64,000 nt of DNA from Xanthostigma xanthostigma (GCA_963575645.1 OY754466.1:42626001-42690000), one strand, 5' to 3'. Positions 46,670 to 61,000 are shown, counted from the first letter of the stretch. Translations and numbers: made by a program. Notes: a model not told the origin generated them from the letters alone.

Positions 46670-49600
46670 ATGCCAACTCCTAAGTTTTCGGACAAATATT
46701 TAACTGAAATTGCTGCTCCGATTGACTTTTCTTTTAAGAATTTAAAATCACTAGAAGGTAAGAATCAATAGTACGCAATAAATGTGATCTATCAAAAACT
46801 TGTAATTTAAAATTTTGTGTACAGAATTGGGTAATGATAAACCGAGAAGTACAAGGACTGGCAGAGTAGTAGCTCGTGGGGCTAGTTCAAAATTTATGAC
46901 AAGAGCCATATGGTTAAATAATAACTTTTTAACAAATATCGGCAATTTAGAGACTTTTGTGAGTTCCATTTTAGAATTGCCTTCGTATCTGGGATGGTTA
47001 GATCTCTCTTTTAATAAGATATCTGAGATTGACGATGTAAGTATTTTAACACAATCTATTATATCAAAAGATGTATACAGTTTGTAAATTAAGTTTTTAC
47101 AAACTGTGAATCAGATACGCCAATTATGAATAATATTTAATTTATATATGCTATAATATATTTCTTAAAAAAAAGAAATTAACATACCAAAGCAGCATCT
47201 TACTTTTGTTGCCGGTTGTCTCACAGCTCACAAACTACACATTCTCAATAATTTCACAACACAACACTAAACACATTGTTGAACTAGGCATTTTGCTGTC
47301 ACACCACTAATGAAAGGGTCTAGCCGACTTGCCATATGGAAATTGCACTGACGTCTTATGAACATAGTTTCACCTTTGAAATATTACTTTTTTGCTTAAA
47401 GTACTGATACTGTGATTTTAGATCTCTGCTTTCACTCATAAGGGAGATATGAGGGTAACAACCCCTAACGACATCTTTTTTTTTCTCAGAAACTATGACA
47501 GATATTTGAATGAATCCAACGCGAAAATATAGGTATCAATTAGTTCTATATTTGGTATTTTTTTTATATTTTTAGTTTAATTTTCAGAAGTGCAAAACGC
47601 AAAATTTATTTTTTGAGGGTGGTTTTTTATGTGAACTACTGGAGATACACCAACCAAATAAATATCATGTAATCATCTAAGAGTCTACTGTAATATATCA
47701 TAAATACAAAACTTTGCGTTTGGTGGAACATAGTTAAAAAAAAAAAACGATAGCGCATGAACTACATATTATAGATAATATACCAGTGCACTGTATAGCA
47801 TTTTGCTATTTTACAAGTACCTAGTAAGTTACATCGAAATCTGTTTCCTTGCTTGCGTCATGGTCACGCTCTACGCAAAAGTAGCTACTGTCTTTTATTA
47901 TTTATTTATTATTATTTATTATTATTATTTATTATTATTATTTAAAAATAGCTATTGTGCGTTAGTTTTTATTTAATTCGTTTAAGAACTGTTATTTAAT
48001 GAAGGATGGAGTCCAATGAAGATAGGGGAAATGCAAAGGAAGTGTGTTAATTGTAACTTAAGTATAAAAAAAAGTAAACAAAGTTACTACAGAGGAAGAA
48101 ATACGTAAATATTAGACATACTGTAAAAATACCGTATGTTTGTATATTACTATTAATTTATTAAGCTGCGTTTATTACAGAATATCGAACCAGTCTTTAC
48201 TGTATTTTTACAGTATGCCTGATATTTACGTATTTCTTCGTCTGTATAGTAACTTTATTTGATTTTTTTTTTTTAATTAAGTTACAATTAACCAAGGGCG
48301 TAGATGTGGGGGGGTACAGGGGGTAATTACCCCCCCAGGATCCCAGCCACAACAAACGAAAAAATACTTTTTTGTTGCGCAAATGAAAGGACCTTTTTTT
48401 TGCTCTTCTATTGTGCCGACACACGATAAAATTTTAGTTAGGTTGCTAAAAAAGGTTTTCGATTTTATTTTCGAGGTTAGGAATCTTTAAAAAATATTGA
48501 TTTTGTCGCTTTAGCCCTCCCCCCAACCTCAGAAAAAAAAATATCTACGCCCTTACTAGGTACTTGTAAAATAGCAAAATGCTATACAGTGCACTGGTAT
48601 ATCTATAATATGTAGTTCATGCGCTATCGTTTTTTTTTTTTTTAACTATGTTCCACCAAACGCAAAGTTTTGTATTTATGATATATTACAGTAGACTCTT
48701 AGATGATTACATGATATTTATTTGGTTGGTGTATCTCCAGTAGTTCACATAAAAAACCACCCTCAAAAAATAAATTTTGCGTTTTGCACTTCTGAAAATT
48801 AGACTAAAAATATAAAAAAAATACCAAATATAGAACTAATTGATACCTATATTTTCGCGTTGGATTCATTCAAATATCTGTTATAGTTTCTGAGAAAAAA
48901 AAAGATGTCGTTAGGGGTTGTTACCCTCATATCTCCCTTATGAGTGAAAGCAGAGATCTAAAATCACAGTATCAGTACTTTAGGCAAAAAAGTAATATTT
49001 CAAAGGTGAAACTATGTTCATAGACGTCAGTGCAATTTCCATATGGCAAGTCGGCTAGACCCATTGTTAACTGTCTCATTTTCAAATTTTAACGGTTTCA
49101 GCAACCTCTCTACAAATATAGTTCCGATTGCACTAAACTCGAGGTTTTAATTCGATAAATTGATTCAATTTAATTTGAACCTATTTTTCTTTCAAAGGGA
49201 TTAAATATTAATAATGACTAATTTTTTTTTTTAATATTACTAATTTATATAACTCTACTAGACATAATTAATTATTATTTTACGAAATTTTTGGTGAGAG
49301 ATGAAAATATCTACCTATACTCCCGTACAAACAACCAAATTCTCATAACTTAATATAAAAATAACAATTATTAATACCGAATTACACATATGCAATAATA
49401 ATTTTTACCAGACAGGAATACCTATTGCATAGAATTAAATTCAATAATATTTTAAACACACGACCACGTTTTATCAGTCCAAAAGCCTGACAAATTATAT
49501 TACATAGGTATGATATTTGATGTCATTGAATCATAATTACGCAAGATGCATTTTTATTTAATATTACGTAAGTTCAGGGTCGTCGTAACTCGTAAGCGGG

Positions 49601-51645
49601 CGTGTACCATATGCGAGTTATAAAATAAATCACAATATTGATTCTTTATTAATCATTTATGCATACCTAAAAGACTGGTATCAAAATACAACTTCTAAAC
49701 AAGAATACCTAAAAGTATAAAATTCATTGTCGGCTACTGGCCCAAGACAAGAGTCAGGCCAATCAACATAATGTATAAAAAAAAATTCTTTATTAATGAT
49801 AAATTTTACTCATTCTCATTTATTTAAAAATGCAATAGACACATGGGGATCGGTCTACACAACAATGCATAAAAAGCTGGCGGCTTAAGTACGTGTTTTT
49901 CGAAAAAATCAGTGGCTGCCAGATTAATATAGGAATAATTATAATATATTTTCCACAAGAAGGAAAAGAAAAATCCCTTCTGATTTCAAGATGTCGACTA
50001 ATGTTGTTTCTGATCTTCAGGTTTAAATCTGGATTAAGAGTATTCGTCCCTGCAAATACCCCCTGCACCCTTCATCTCAAATCTTTTCCCCTCGCCTAAA
50101 AACGGTTCGCGCTCTCCCGACGCTATTTTTAAAGCTAGAGGGTTCTGGTAAACGCCAAATGAAAGACAAAGAATCGGACTACAGATCCTTCAGGCGAATT
50201 TTTTGAAAAAAAATTCCTGAAAAAACTTACAACCTTTTGAAAAAAATAATAAGTTACGTAATATTTCACACGTAGACGAAACTTTTTTAAAAAAATTCGC
50301 CTGAAGGATCTGTAGTCTAATTCTTTGTCTTTCATTTGGCGTTTACCAGAACCCTCTAGCTTTAAAAATAGCGTCGGGATAGCGCGAACCGTTTTTAGGC
50401 GAGGGAAAAAGATTTGGGATGAAGGGTGCAGGGGGTGTTTGCAGGGACGAATACTCTTAAATAATACTACTCTTTGATCCAGATTTAAAGCTAAAAGTCG
50501 TATCAAAAAACTGGCATAAGACAAGAGCTGGCAGAAGTGTCAATTGGATATTTAATTTATTGTTAAATAAAATTAAAAATATGAATTTATACTAGGTCCA
50601 CACAACCTTAGCGGTTGGTGATCTAAGGGCACGTGCACCATGGAGCTGTGATACTAGATGATAGCAGATAGCTTTACAGCGCTGATAGAATTTTATCGCA
50701 TATTCATATGAAAGCGTGCACAATCAAGCAGAGAGTACATCGAGTATGCGAATTGTTATAATCGTTTGTGTTTTAAAGAATGGTATTTACCATTCTTCTA
50801 CGCGCTGCAAGCTGGTCACTACTAATTTCTCTTCCGCACCTATAGAGTTCTTGTGGCAATTTTTCCATCGTTTTATAAGCCTTGGCTTTATTTTTTCCAA
50901 AATATAATCAAACGTGACTGGCTCCATTATTCTCATATATTCAAAAAAACGCTGTGGATAATTTCTTAATTCATTAAAGAGGTGATGATATTCACCAAGC
51001 GTAGATCGGTTCTTATTTATAGGGTGAACGTGGTATTGTCTAGAGAAAAATTTAGTTTGCCTATTTAAAATAAACCATTTTGTCGCTGCAGAAGCGAAAT
51101 AATCATCGTCGCTACTACTCGACATCTTGAAATGGACTGGCTATTGAAATTATTCTACAATCGCAGTAAGTAAGCAATGCTTAGTTGTGCACACCCATCA
51201 GCGCTTGTATTCCACTCTCTAAGCTATCATCTAGTATCACAGCTCCGTGGTGCACGTACCCTAAAAAAAACTGGCTTGCCAACATCGCGTCTCTTACAGC
51301 ATATACATGGTGACAGCGCGAGACTCCCGTAAAACGCGCCGAACCATTTCATAGCGTTAGTTCATAGATGCTCAACTTGTTTTTCAGGGTGTACTGAAAT
51401 TTCCTGAACTAAGAATAATTTATTTGCACGGAAATGAAATTGAACAGGTGGAAACCATTGCCAAATTAGCTGAATTGAAACATTTACGAAGTTTAACTTT
51501 ACAAGGCAATCCCATAGAAGATATACAGCTCTATCGGCAAACCATAATAAACATGCTACCCCAAATCCACAATTTGGATTTTGCTCCAATCGTTCCTTCC
51601 GAAAGGAAAACCGCTGCGCCTGCAACGTTGAAAAAAGAGAAATGA
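46670..51645 (+). CDS. LRRC51: Leucine-rich repeat protein LRRC51
   Basis: A small LRR protein similar to vertebrate LRRC51 (the LRR part of the LRTOMT locus); its molecular role is unknown. Exons are 46670-46757, 46825-47036 and 51388-51645, which join in frame into 185 residues, near the vertebrate size. Repeat units are visible as LPSYLGWLDLSFNKISEIDD, FPELRIIYLHGNEIEQVETI and LKHLRSLTLQGNPIED. A capping segment (YRQTIINMLPQIHNLDFAPI) follows, then a short basic tail. Intron 2 is 4.35 kb and almost wholly made of three foldback or transposon insertions. AATAAA near 51695 probably ends the transcript. The gene is convergent with cyclin L. Confidence 0.88.
47316..49062. mobile_element. 1.75 kb nested foldback element in LRRC51 intron 2
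   Basis: Outer arms of about 510 bp (47316-47829 and 48552-49062) are near-perfect reverse complements (GGGTCTAGCCGACTTGCCAT..., TTTGCGTTTGGTGGAACATA). The 0.72 kb centre contains a second inverted repeat (about 48044-48293, ATACGTAAATATTAGACATA and its mirror) and a (TTA/ATTATTT)n microsatellite at 47892-47946. A CCCCCCAGGATCC/CTACGCCC-type segment follows at 48295-48555. This looks like one foldback inserted inside another. No protein is encoded. Confidence 0.8.
49063..50020. other. LRRC51 intron 2, plain part
   Basis: AT-rich with no gene or clear repeat recognised. Confidence 0.35.
50021..50492. mobile_element. 470 bp foldback element
   Basis: Arms of about 180 bp mirror each other: TTTAAATCTGGATTAAGAGT, TCGTCCCTGCAAATACCCCC, AACGGTTCGCGC and TCGCCTGAAGGATCTGTAG. 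The loop is about 90 bp. The right arm has a roughly 16 bp insertion near 50460. The antisense frames inside are a product of the repeat. Confidence 0.8.
50627..51261. mobile_element. PIF/Harbinger element with 39 bp TIRs and TAA TSD
   Basis: The termini start GGGCACGTGCACCATGGAGC (left) and GGGTACGTGCACCACGGAGC (right, inward) and match at 37 of 39 positions. TAA flanks both sides (50624-50626 and 51262-51264), the 3 bp target duplication of PIF/Harbinger. The 635 bp element holds a transposase fragment on the minus strand and is a deletion derivative. It lies in LRRC51 intron 2. Confidence 0.88.
50787..51125 (-). pseudogene. Truncated Harbinger (HARBI1-like) transposase
   Basis: An ORF of 112 residues (start MSSSSDDDYFASAATKWF) carries the N-terminal HARBI1/PIF transposase pattern: VHPINKNRSTLGEYHHLFNE, then LRNYPQRFFEYMRI, then FDYILEKIKPRL and GAEEKLVVT. 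The DDE catalytic part, about two thirds of a full transposase, is missing, so the copy cannot be active. The parent element's inverted repeats surround it. Confidence 0.8.
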
Positions 51646-52040
51646 TAAATGAAAAAAACAAAATCTCATCAAATGTATTTGTTTATTATTTCAAATAAAT
51701 TTCAGGTGTTTTTATGCATGGATCTTTTTTTTTCAAAATATTAAAAAAACTAATTTATATTTATAAAATAAAAATACACAATGGCTGTAGTTCTACATCA
51801 ATATTTACAAAAGACATGTTTCCAGACATTTTTTTTCAAGCATTTAACTTCCTACTGAATAAAATAAAACATATTAAAATGTTCAATAGAAAACCTTGAG
51901 TATGATTGGCTTACAATAAATAAAATCGTCGTTTTTCAGTTTATATTAATATTTACAGAGGCACTGAGAAAATATGCTGATTCAAAAAAAAATGTTTAAC
52001 CCAGCCAATAAAAACTACTAAATGACATTTTCATCCAATC
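51646..52040. other. Convergent 3' ends of LRRC51 and cyclin L
   Basis: The 395 bp between the two stop codons must carry both 3' UTRs. AATAAA near 51695 and near 51918 suits LRRC51 on the plus strand. TTTATT near 51681 could act for cyclin L on the minus strand, making overlapping 3' UTRs likely. Confidence 0.5.
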
Positions 52041-55000
52041 TTATCTCCTTCTATCTTTACTCGATTTCTCTCTAATATCTCTATCGCGTTCACGGTCTTT
52101 GTCCGCATCATCTCTCGATCTCTTGTCCCTTTTACTGTATCGATCTTTATCGTTGGAATATTTATCTTCTCTACTTATATATTTATCATCTTTAAATTTA
52201 GAATCACTATATCTATCTTTCTTTGTATCATATTTACTTTCTATTCTATCTAAGCTATTGCTCCTATCTTTAATTCTCTCTTTGCTACTGTATTTATCGA
52301 TGTCCTTCAGATATTTATCGCTTCGATCCACCGATTTGTCTCTATATTTATCCATATATTTCTCGTCTTTGTATCTATCTTTATCGCTGTACTTATCGTT
52401 ACGATCCAAAGACTTTTCACGATACTTGTCAGATTTATCTACGTAACGATCATATTTTTCATTGGGTTTATCGTATTTTTCACTTTTTGAATCGATTTTC
52501 TCATATTTGTCATTTCGTTCATAGCTATTGGAGCGTCTGTCATGACTTCTTGACCTTGACCGATATCGCGATTTGTCCCTGTAAAAAAATTTCTAAAATA
52601 TACTAACGGTATAACAAAATTATTTAATCGACTCTTTTCGGATTATGCGACAATAAGTTGTGTTGAAATAAAATCAATATGTGTTTTTACTCAAGTGTAT
52701 GGACTTTCACGGCCAGTGTTGTTCCAAATCTTCTTGGTTTTCAAGGCCATTGTAAATTGGTATTTTTACCTGACGTTTCATCTACAATTGCGATAGACAT
52801 TATCAAAGGCAATGTGGCAGCGGGCATAATGCCTTTCTAGGTGGCTCACTGGTTAGTGACACCTCTGATAATGTCTACGGCAGTAGATCAAGAAGATTTG
52901 AAACATGCTTAAAAAACTGCATAAAGAAAAATCAAGCATCAAATAAATGAAACTCAATTGCACTTTTAAATATTGGAAAAAAAAAACGAGGCCATTTTTG
53001 TATCCCTTGGAGTGTTTTTTCATTGACAATATCGATGTGCCATGGTCGATAGTGACAGACCGATATCGGGGTACCTCAAATATACAGAACTAGTGTGACC
53101 TGTGCGAATTATTCGCACTAAATAAGTGTAATAATTATAACTTTACAAAATTATTTTTTAAATATGATTGCAGGTATTCAATTCGTTTCTAATTTTGCAC
53201 ACTGCTTATACCGTTCTTCTTTTTGTTGTATTACAATATGAAGCTCAGATGACAAATCGAAGAAATATTTTACTAAAATTGTCATATAGAGGCGCAAGTA
53301 GCAAAAGCGTTGAGCTAAGCCGTCAGATGGTATCATGCAGCATTGCTGTGACGTTGTTCAGCGTTGCTCGCTGTTTCAAAATTAAAGCCGTTAGATGGCA
53401 GTATGCAGTATTGTGTCTGTTGTATTACAATATGAAGGTCAGATGACAGATCGAAGTGTTGACGTTGTTTCAAAATTAAAGACGTCAGATGGCAGACGTT
53501 GTTCAGCGTTGCTGTATTTTAATTAATTTACAAAAACAAAAGCATAAATAAAAATTTTTTAGTTGTCGATGTCAGTAGAGCAAGCAATTATCTGTAAAAT
53601 GATATATAATTTATGTGGAGAAATTGTGAGGTTTTTTGTAAAAAGGGAGGCAAACATCTTTAACCTTAGCGTATTAATATGTATGATGCTTTTTCACTTG
53701 TCAATACGATCTCAAATTATCAGCGTCTGTATTGTACCAGCAAGTGTTTCATGCACTTGTATACATTTGAGGTATCCCGATATCATCATATCGGTATTAT
53801 GTCAATGGAAAAACAACACACATCTAGAAATTATCCTGGAACCAGTGAATTCTATAATTTTTTATTTTTAAAAGCCAATCGCTTATTTTAACACAAAATA
53901 AATCACTTGAGCATAAAAAATATATATCCCTGATTATATAGAATATACAAAATTTAAAAGAAGTTTACCTATTATTTTTTCGAGTTTTATGTTTCCTAGA
54001 TTTAGAAGGCGATCTCGATCGCGTCCTGGACCTACTTCTCGATCTCGATGTTTTCCTTGAATGTTTTTTATGATGTTTGCTCGATCTGTGTTTGGAATTT
54101 GGACTTAACGATTCAGATCTTGATCTTGAGCGATTTTTGTTATCGCTGTTCGACACAGCGTGACTACCAGATCGGCTGGAAATAAATTTGGTGTTACAAT
54201 TCTACAAATTAAACCATTATTTAACAGCTGTAAAGCGCTAGTTTAACTGGACGCGCCAGTCACGCGCTGACAGATTGAGTGATTAAATTGGAACTATACC
54301 GACGAGCAGGGGTACGTTCTAGGGGAAGGTAGGAAAAGTCCCGAAAGGCTCATAGTCCAAGGAATTACCCAAGAATAAATGAAACAGCTTTAGTTGTAGA
54401 TTTGCAAAGAAAAAATCAACAGCAGATTCATTTTATTCTTTATACAGTAGAATTCCGCTAATCCAGACACAGTTAATCTGTAGGCCAGAACATTTTTTTT
54501 TCATTAATTTATTCAAAAACGATTTTTTGTTTGACCCATCTAAAATCTGTTATGCGAATTTTAGGGCAAATTCTGTACAGTCTAGACTTTCGATGGTTCA
54601 GTCAGGGTCTGGTCTCATCCAGATCGGATTAACGTAACTCTACTGTATAAGCATAGTTCCTGTATGACAAACTTTGCTTGACAGCTGAAATTAGTGAACA
54701 AAAGGGCGTCCAATAGAAGAAATCTCTTACCTTATAAAACCGCCCCATGCATTGTGTGAGCCACCGGTTTTTTCTTTATTTCTAGGACTATTAGAGTCGC
54801 TCGGACTGTTGGCAGAATCTCCCGCTAAATGGTTAGCGGCCCGCGATTTTATTCTCGAATCTTCGTAGACTTTTTTCAATTCCTCTACTTTTTTCTCCAA
54901 CTCGTCTACATTTGGTTTCGGCCTACTGTACAACCTTAAAATTCGTAAGCATATTTCTCTAATGTCGGCTTCAGTCGCGCCGAACAATGTGAACCATGAC

Positions 55001-58000
55001 GGAGTCTTTGGTAAGGGCATTTTTAATTTCCTAGCAGTTAAATAAATGCACGCACAGGCAACTATTTCCGGTTGATATCTGAGGAATATGTCTGTTCGGA
55101 GTGAATCATTCATATAATTCCAAGCTATCTGTACTAGTGTTTTATGTTTATCCAATCCAAGAATACGCAAGTACATTACTATTAACTGTAAAAAACAAAA
55201 TACGATCAGTTAAATAATAATTAAACATTAGTTTGAAGTGTTCTTGTACATTAATCACACGTCCGAAAATCCGATTGCATTGCGTAGCATTCATATTAGT
55301 TTAAAGATCCGTCTGGATTACTGCGTGAAACGCGCTTCGAGCGAAAATGAGGGAGGAATGGGGAGAAAAATAAGTAATCGCCTTACAACAAGTTCGCGTA
55401 AGTCGCAACATTGTTTCGTATTAAGCAGCTGTCGAATATTCAACATTAGCAGAGATGTGACTTATCTTAGATATAAGTATTTGAAATAGATACAAGATAC
55501 AAAATACGTATTTTCATCTTGTATCTCAAAATACTTTTTTAATCTAGCATTTTGTATCTTGTAATTAGATACATTATTTTGGTATCTTAGTATCTTGTAA
55601 ATACTAAGATACTTTTACCTATCAAAAGATTGCATCTAGAATCTACTATAATATAATAAAAGTATACTAAGTATGATAGACGGAGAGATGGCTACAGAGA
55701 AAATGGGTGACTCGGTGCAGAGCTGAAAATTTGCAGAATAGGAGATAGTACAAGTAAGTAGGGAAAAAATTGCCAGAAGGCTAGGCGGAAGATAAAGAGC
55801 CGCCAGAAGGCGCTAATGTTGCGAAAAATCAGTGCACTACTGGCAATTTCTATACTTATTCTGTAATTCAAAACTAGATTATATATTATACATTATATAG
55901 TTATAAAGGCATATTGAAAATTCAAACATGATATAATAATAATTACATTCGACAAATATTCAAAATTATTAATGACATTTTGATAGAAATAAAATTAAAT
56001 AAATTAATAAAATTACGTTGTTATAACAACGTAATTTTATTATAATGAAAATATATGACGATTAATTTTATTTCTATCAAATTATCATTAATAATTTTGA
56101 ATATTTGTCGAATGTAATTATTGTATCATGTTTGAAATTTCAGTATGCCCTCATAACTATATAATGCATTATTGCATAATATATAATCTAGTTTTGAATT
56201 ACAGAATAAGTATAGAAATTGCCAGAAGTGCACTGATTTTTCGCAACATTAGCGCCTTCTGGCGGCTCTTTATCTTCCGCCTAGCCTTCTGGCAATTTTT
56301 TCCCTACTTACTTGTACTATCTCCTATTATTCTGCAAATTTTCAGCTCTGCACCGAGTCACCCATTTTCTCCGTAGCCAGCTCTTATAGTCCATAATATA
56401 ACATTTATAATAAAATGGCTTATTTATATTTCTTTGTTTGGTGCATGTTTAATTTTTTAGGTGTTACGTATAATAATTTTTCTTTAAGAGAGCTTAAGAT
56501 CGCGAAGTGTTTTTTGTTGTTTATTATATTTAATCACAAATCTACTTTTTACGGCTATTTGTCGCGGGTAAGTTAAGAATTTTTTTTCTTGAAGGCGATC
56601 GCCAAAAATAAGCCGAAACGTAGAATTAAAAATGTATGTAATAACTTAATACGCTAAATAACCCTAACTTTTACTTAAGAATAACAAAAATATGTTTTCA
56701 AAAAATATCTTATTTAAAAAAAGTATTTAGAAGATACGTATTTCGTATCTAGTATTTCAAATACCATTTCCAAAAGTATATTTGTATCTGATATCTCAAA
56801 TGCTTTACTTAGAAGTATCTTGTAACTTGTATTTCAGATACTCTTTATGAGGTATCTTGTGCATCTCCGATCGTTAGCGAGTAGCAATGTCTCAGTTACA
56901 ACGTTCTAATCTGAAGAACCAGCAATACCGGCCCTAGCACTTCGTTTCTAGTTACGGCGCGTGCGCGAAGCTAATCTGGATTTCAGGCGTGCAAAACACA
57001 ACGCATTTAGTTACCTTATGCGGATGCTTAATATGGACACAAAATCCAAGCTCCTTGAGCACTCGACGTTCTGCCTTAATTACTTGATTTTTAAGTGCAA
57101 TATAGCTTTGATCTAGTACCATCGGTTGGATTGTTCTGCGCAGACAACAAATAATAAAATTGTTTTAACAGTTTTAAGCCTACCATCGAACGAATAAACG
57201 TAACAAAACAAAAGATTGCAGTGATTTTTTTTAATTTGGAATCAAGACACATATGTTTGCATTTTGTGAATGTCCGCAATTTATAGACGCTTGACAACTC
57301 ATTTATTTTTAAACAAACGTGATAAATAAACTAATAAAAACGGTAACAGTAGGAACAAAAGATTGATGTGATTTTTTTCTTTAATTGGAATCAAGCCACA
57401 TATGTTTGCATTTTGTGAATGTCCGTAATTTATAGACGCCTGACAACTCATTTATTTCTAAACAAACGTGATAAATAAACTAATAAAAAACCATAGCAGT
57501 AGGTCAATAATTTATCGAAATATGGTTGGAGGTTTTTTTTAAAAATAATTTTACACATTTCGTGAATGACTTACGGCAAAATTTAGATATTTATTTGTAC
57601 TGTAAAAATGGTTCCTATTCTTTCCGGACTGAATGCGTTTTACAGTACAAAGAAATTTCTAAATTTTCGCTTGTCGTTTAAAAAATGCGTAAAATTATTA
57701 TCTTCTGTCAAAGTTTTAAATTAGTTTATTCATCCCTTATAGCGTTTTCAGTATCGAGAACTGCCCCGGGGCAGAGCATGTTGAATGGGTAACTATTGGT
57801 TAAATAATTATATGCAAACAATAAGCACATTTCTTTAACCAATAGTTACCCAATCAGCCTGCCCTGGGGCAGTTCTAGGTGCCGAAAACGCAATTAAATT
57901 TGACTGTAAAAACTGTCAATTTGTTATCATTATGCGCAGTTGTTTTTTTATTGCAAAACAATCGATTTCAACACGTTTTTGTACAATTTTATATAATTAC

Positions 58001-61000
58001 GTCTCACATATTGCGCTCAAAGAGCACAATCTACATAATCTGACAGCTTCGACAGAATTTCAAACCACAATGTAATAAAATCTGCCACGCGAATGTGTTC
58101 CATTTGGTTTTGTAATAAAATCGAACTGCAATGGTCTATCAGTTGTTTTTCTACTAGCATTTGTTTAGGTCTGGAAGGCTTAAGACTAATCGAGCATGTA
58201 ACTATGCAATTTGTTTCGATGTTTCCCAGTTCGATTCCGAGAACTGGTAAAAGTATCTATTCGACTTTCAATCTATACAAAAAAAAAAAATCTATAGATA
58301 GACATTGTAAATTATAGACGCTCAATAAGAGTGATCATCAGTATCTTAAAATGAAAATATGAATTTTTAGCCCCAAAACACTTTAGGCGTCAGCATAAAA
58401 CAAAAATTACTGCAAAATTTTTAGTGCTCCGTTACATTTATTCGAGGTATTCAAATGTGATGAAAAAAATCAAATAAAGTTGTTCTTATGAAGCATAACT
58501 ATAAAAAAAAAATAATTCCTGTTGTTTCATTTTTTGAATCGAAAGTGCAACGTTACTTCAAAATATATTGCAATCACAACAGAAATTATGCTACATTTTG
58601 TGTACGAATTTCACAAATTTCTGAAACAGTTAGAATTCAGAAATTCGCACAAAAATCGACCAAATTATTCTACGTTTCCGCGTGTGAACTCTACAAATTC
58701 ATTAAGCAAATAAAATTTGGAAGTTCACACACTAAACATAATTGAAACAAACACCAGAGCAAACGGTTAAACATTCTAAAATTCCATTCAATCTGTACAT
58801 TTTTTCTATCAAACTCCCAATTCTAATATTTTCTTCTTTCACTTATCGACATAACAATTCTGTTCCTGCATCGTTTTAAACCATCTGAAAAATATAAAAT
58901 CTGATATCGATTAATAAAATGTACAAAAATTAAATAGGAAATATACATTGGATCGCCTCTTGAGAAAGGGAACTCAAATAAATTATAAAAACCTCTTTTT
59001 GTATTCGTATCTCGTAAAGAAAGCAACGATGCAAACGATAATCGATATACGTGACAAGACAAAAACATAACCAATTCGAGATACTCGGACATCGATTTCG
59101 TGGTTCGAGTATGTAAACTCGTTTTCTTTTTCACACGATACGAACGGATTATATGTATATATAAAAATAAAGTACTATTATTATTCGTCTGTCTGTGCAG
59201 ACAGAGCGAAATAGAGCGTTGGGCGATGCTGTGCGAGTGAGCGAGATTGACTCTTCGTACCGTATGGTATGTGTAGCACGATCATGCTTGATCACACATC
59301 TCCTCTGCAAAAAGTACAATAAAGTTTATTTGATGAGCACCTATTAATTACATATATAAAACATGCAATCGAGTGTAAATAAAATTACTACTAAACCTCT
59401 TTTATTCATAAATTTTTGTTTTGGTCTCGCCGTTTCAAAAGTGAATACGCAACAACAAAAAATATCAATAACTCCGTCGAAGGAAAGTCCAAAACAAAAA
59501 TTTAATAAAAAAAAAAATGATTTCAATATGACTTACAGTTTGTCTATTAATCGAACTATTCATAAAAAAGCCGTCAATTTTACAAATAATTAAATCATAC
59601 TGAATTCATATCGAAATAATTGTATAGTTATGCTTCATAAGATTCTACCGTGTGGTTTTCGAAGGCAAAATAATAAACAATTTCAAAACGCTTCGGAAAT
59701 TACATCGAAAAATAAAAACATAATATATCAAATAAACCAAACTCTGACGTACATTTTTAAACGAGAATAAAAAAAAAAAAAAAAGCGTATAAGACACGAA
59801 AAAAACAATACTTACTTTCCGCCGTTGACTTGCTTAATATGATGAAACACGTTTATTACGTCTCTGATTCTACGCGGAGCCTCCTCTATTTTAGAGGCGA
59901 GACATACACAGCCCATAGCTGTTGTCTCCACACTGTGCCGTACCAGAGACTTGCAATAATAGAAACGCTGGAATATCACTTGGCCGGTCGCCATGGCAAC
60001 CTGTCGATACATAGCATTTTTTGATAAATCACAGATTTTATAAATCGATTCGACATAATAATGCATTTATAAACGACACAAGCAAATACTCTATACGGAT
60101 GCACCGGATATTCAGTACGCATAAAATAACCCGGAATACCTTTTTTCAGATACAACATATTCTATATGTCCGGATATTAAAACATCTTAAAAAAAATTGT
60201 GAAATTATTTCTGTTAATAGTATTATGATTTCATTCACTTAAGGATAATTTTCAAAATCTTCAGACGTTCATTTTGTAATATTCGTATCAGGTCTGCCTG
60301 CCTAGTAACCGATAACAAAGATTATTCAGTATTCAAAAAATTTATTATCGGGTGCATCCCTAATTTATACACTATATCCAGTGCTGGATTAAGCCTAATA
60401 AGCAACTGCTTAGGGCATCACGTCTCAGGGGTCACCAAAAATCACAACTCAGAAATGAAAAGTACCTCACCAGGTCGTTTTAAACATTTTTTTTTCTTTT
60501 TGTCATGTTCTCAAAAATGTGATCTAAATGAAAACGTAATGTTTTTTTAATTTTACATTTTTTGTTAACTATTTTAACTATATAAAAATGCCTAAAGACC
60601 GATTTTATAGACAGTCAAATTTCCAATGGGAGCATTAATTGTAAAATTCAATTTTTTCCCTAAAATTCTATGCTTTTTAATTTTCAATTTTAAGCTTATG
60701 ACATTTATAATTTGAACTGTTTTTTTTTTATAAACTTAACATGACAGACAGATAATATTAGATTTTTTTTTTAGACTGCTGTTAGAGATGAGTGCCCATA
60801 GGCAAGAAATGCTTAGGACATCAAGGAGTCTTAATCCGGCACTGACTATATCCCACGGAATGCCATACATAATTTAAATATAACCAAAAAGAAAATAAAT
60901 ACGAATTATTGTCGTGAATGAAACAAGATTCTAGCATAATAAACATTTTTATTTTTTGGAGAATTAAAAGGCTAAGGCCAGTTGTACAGGGGCTGCTTCG

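Noticed and set aside
47892..47946. Possible short regular array
   Set aside because: It is a simple TTA/ATTATTT microsatellite. No CRISPR-type array exists in the window, nor would one be expected in this genome.
52099..52446. 115-codon plus-strand ORF rich in Leu and Ser
   Set aside because: It is the antisense of the low-complexity last exon of cyclin L.
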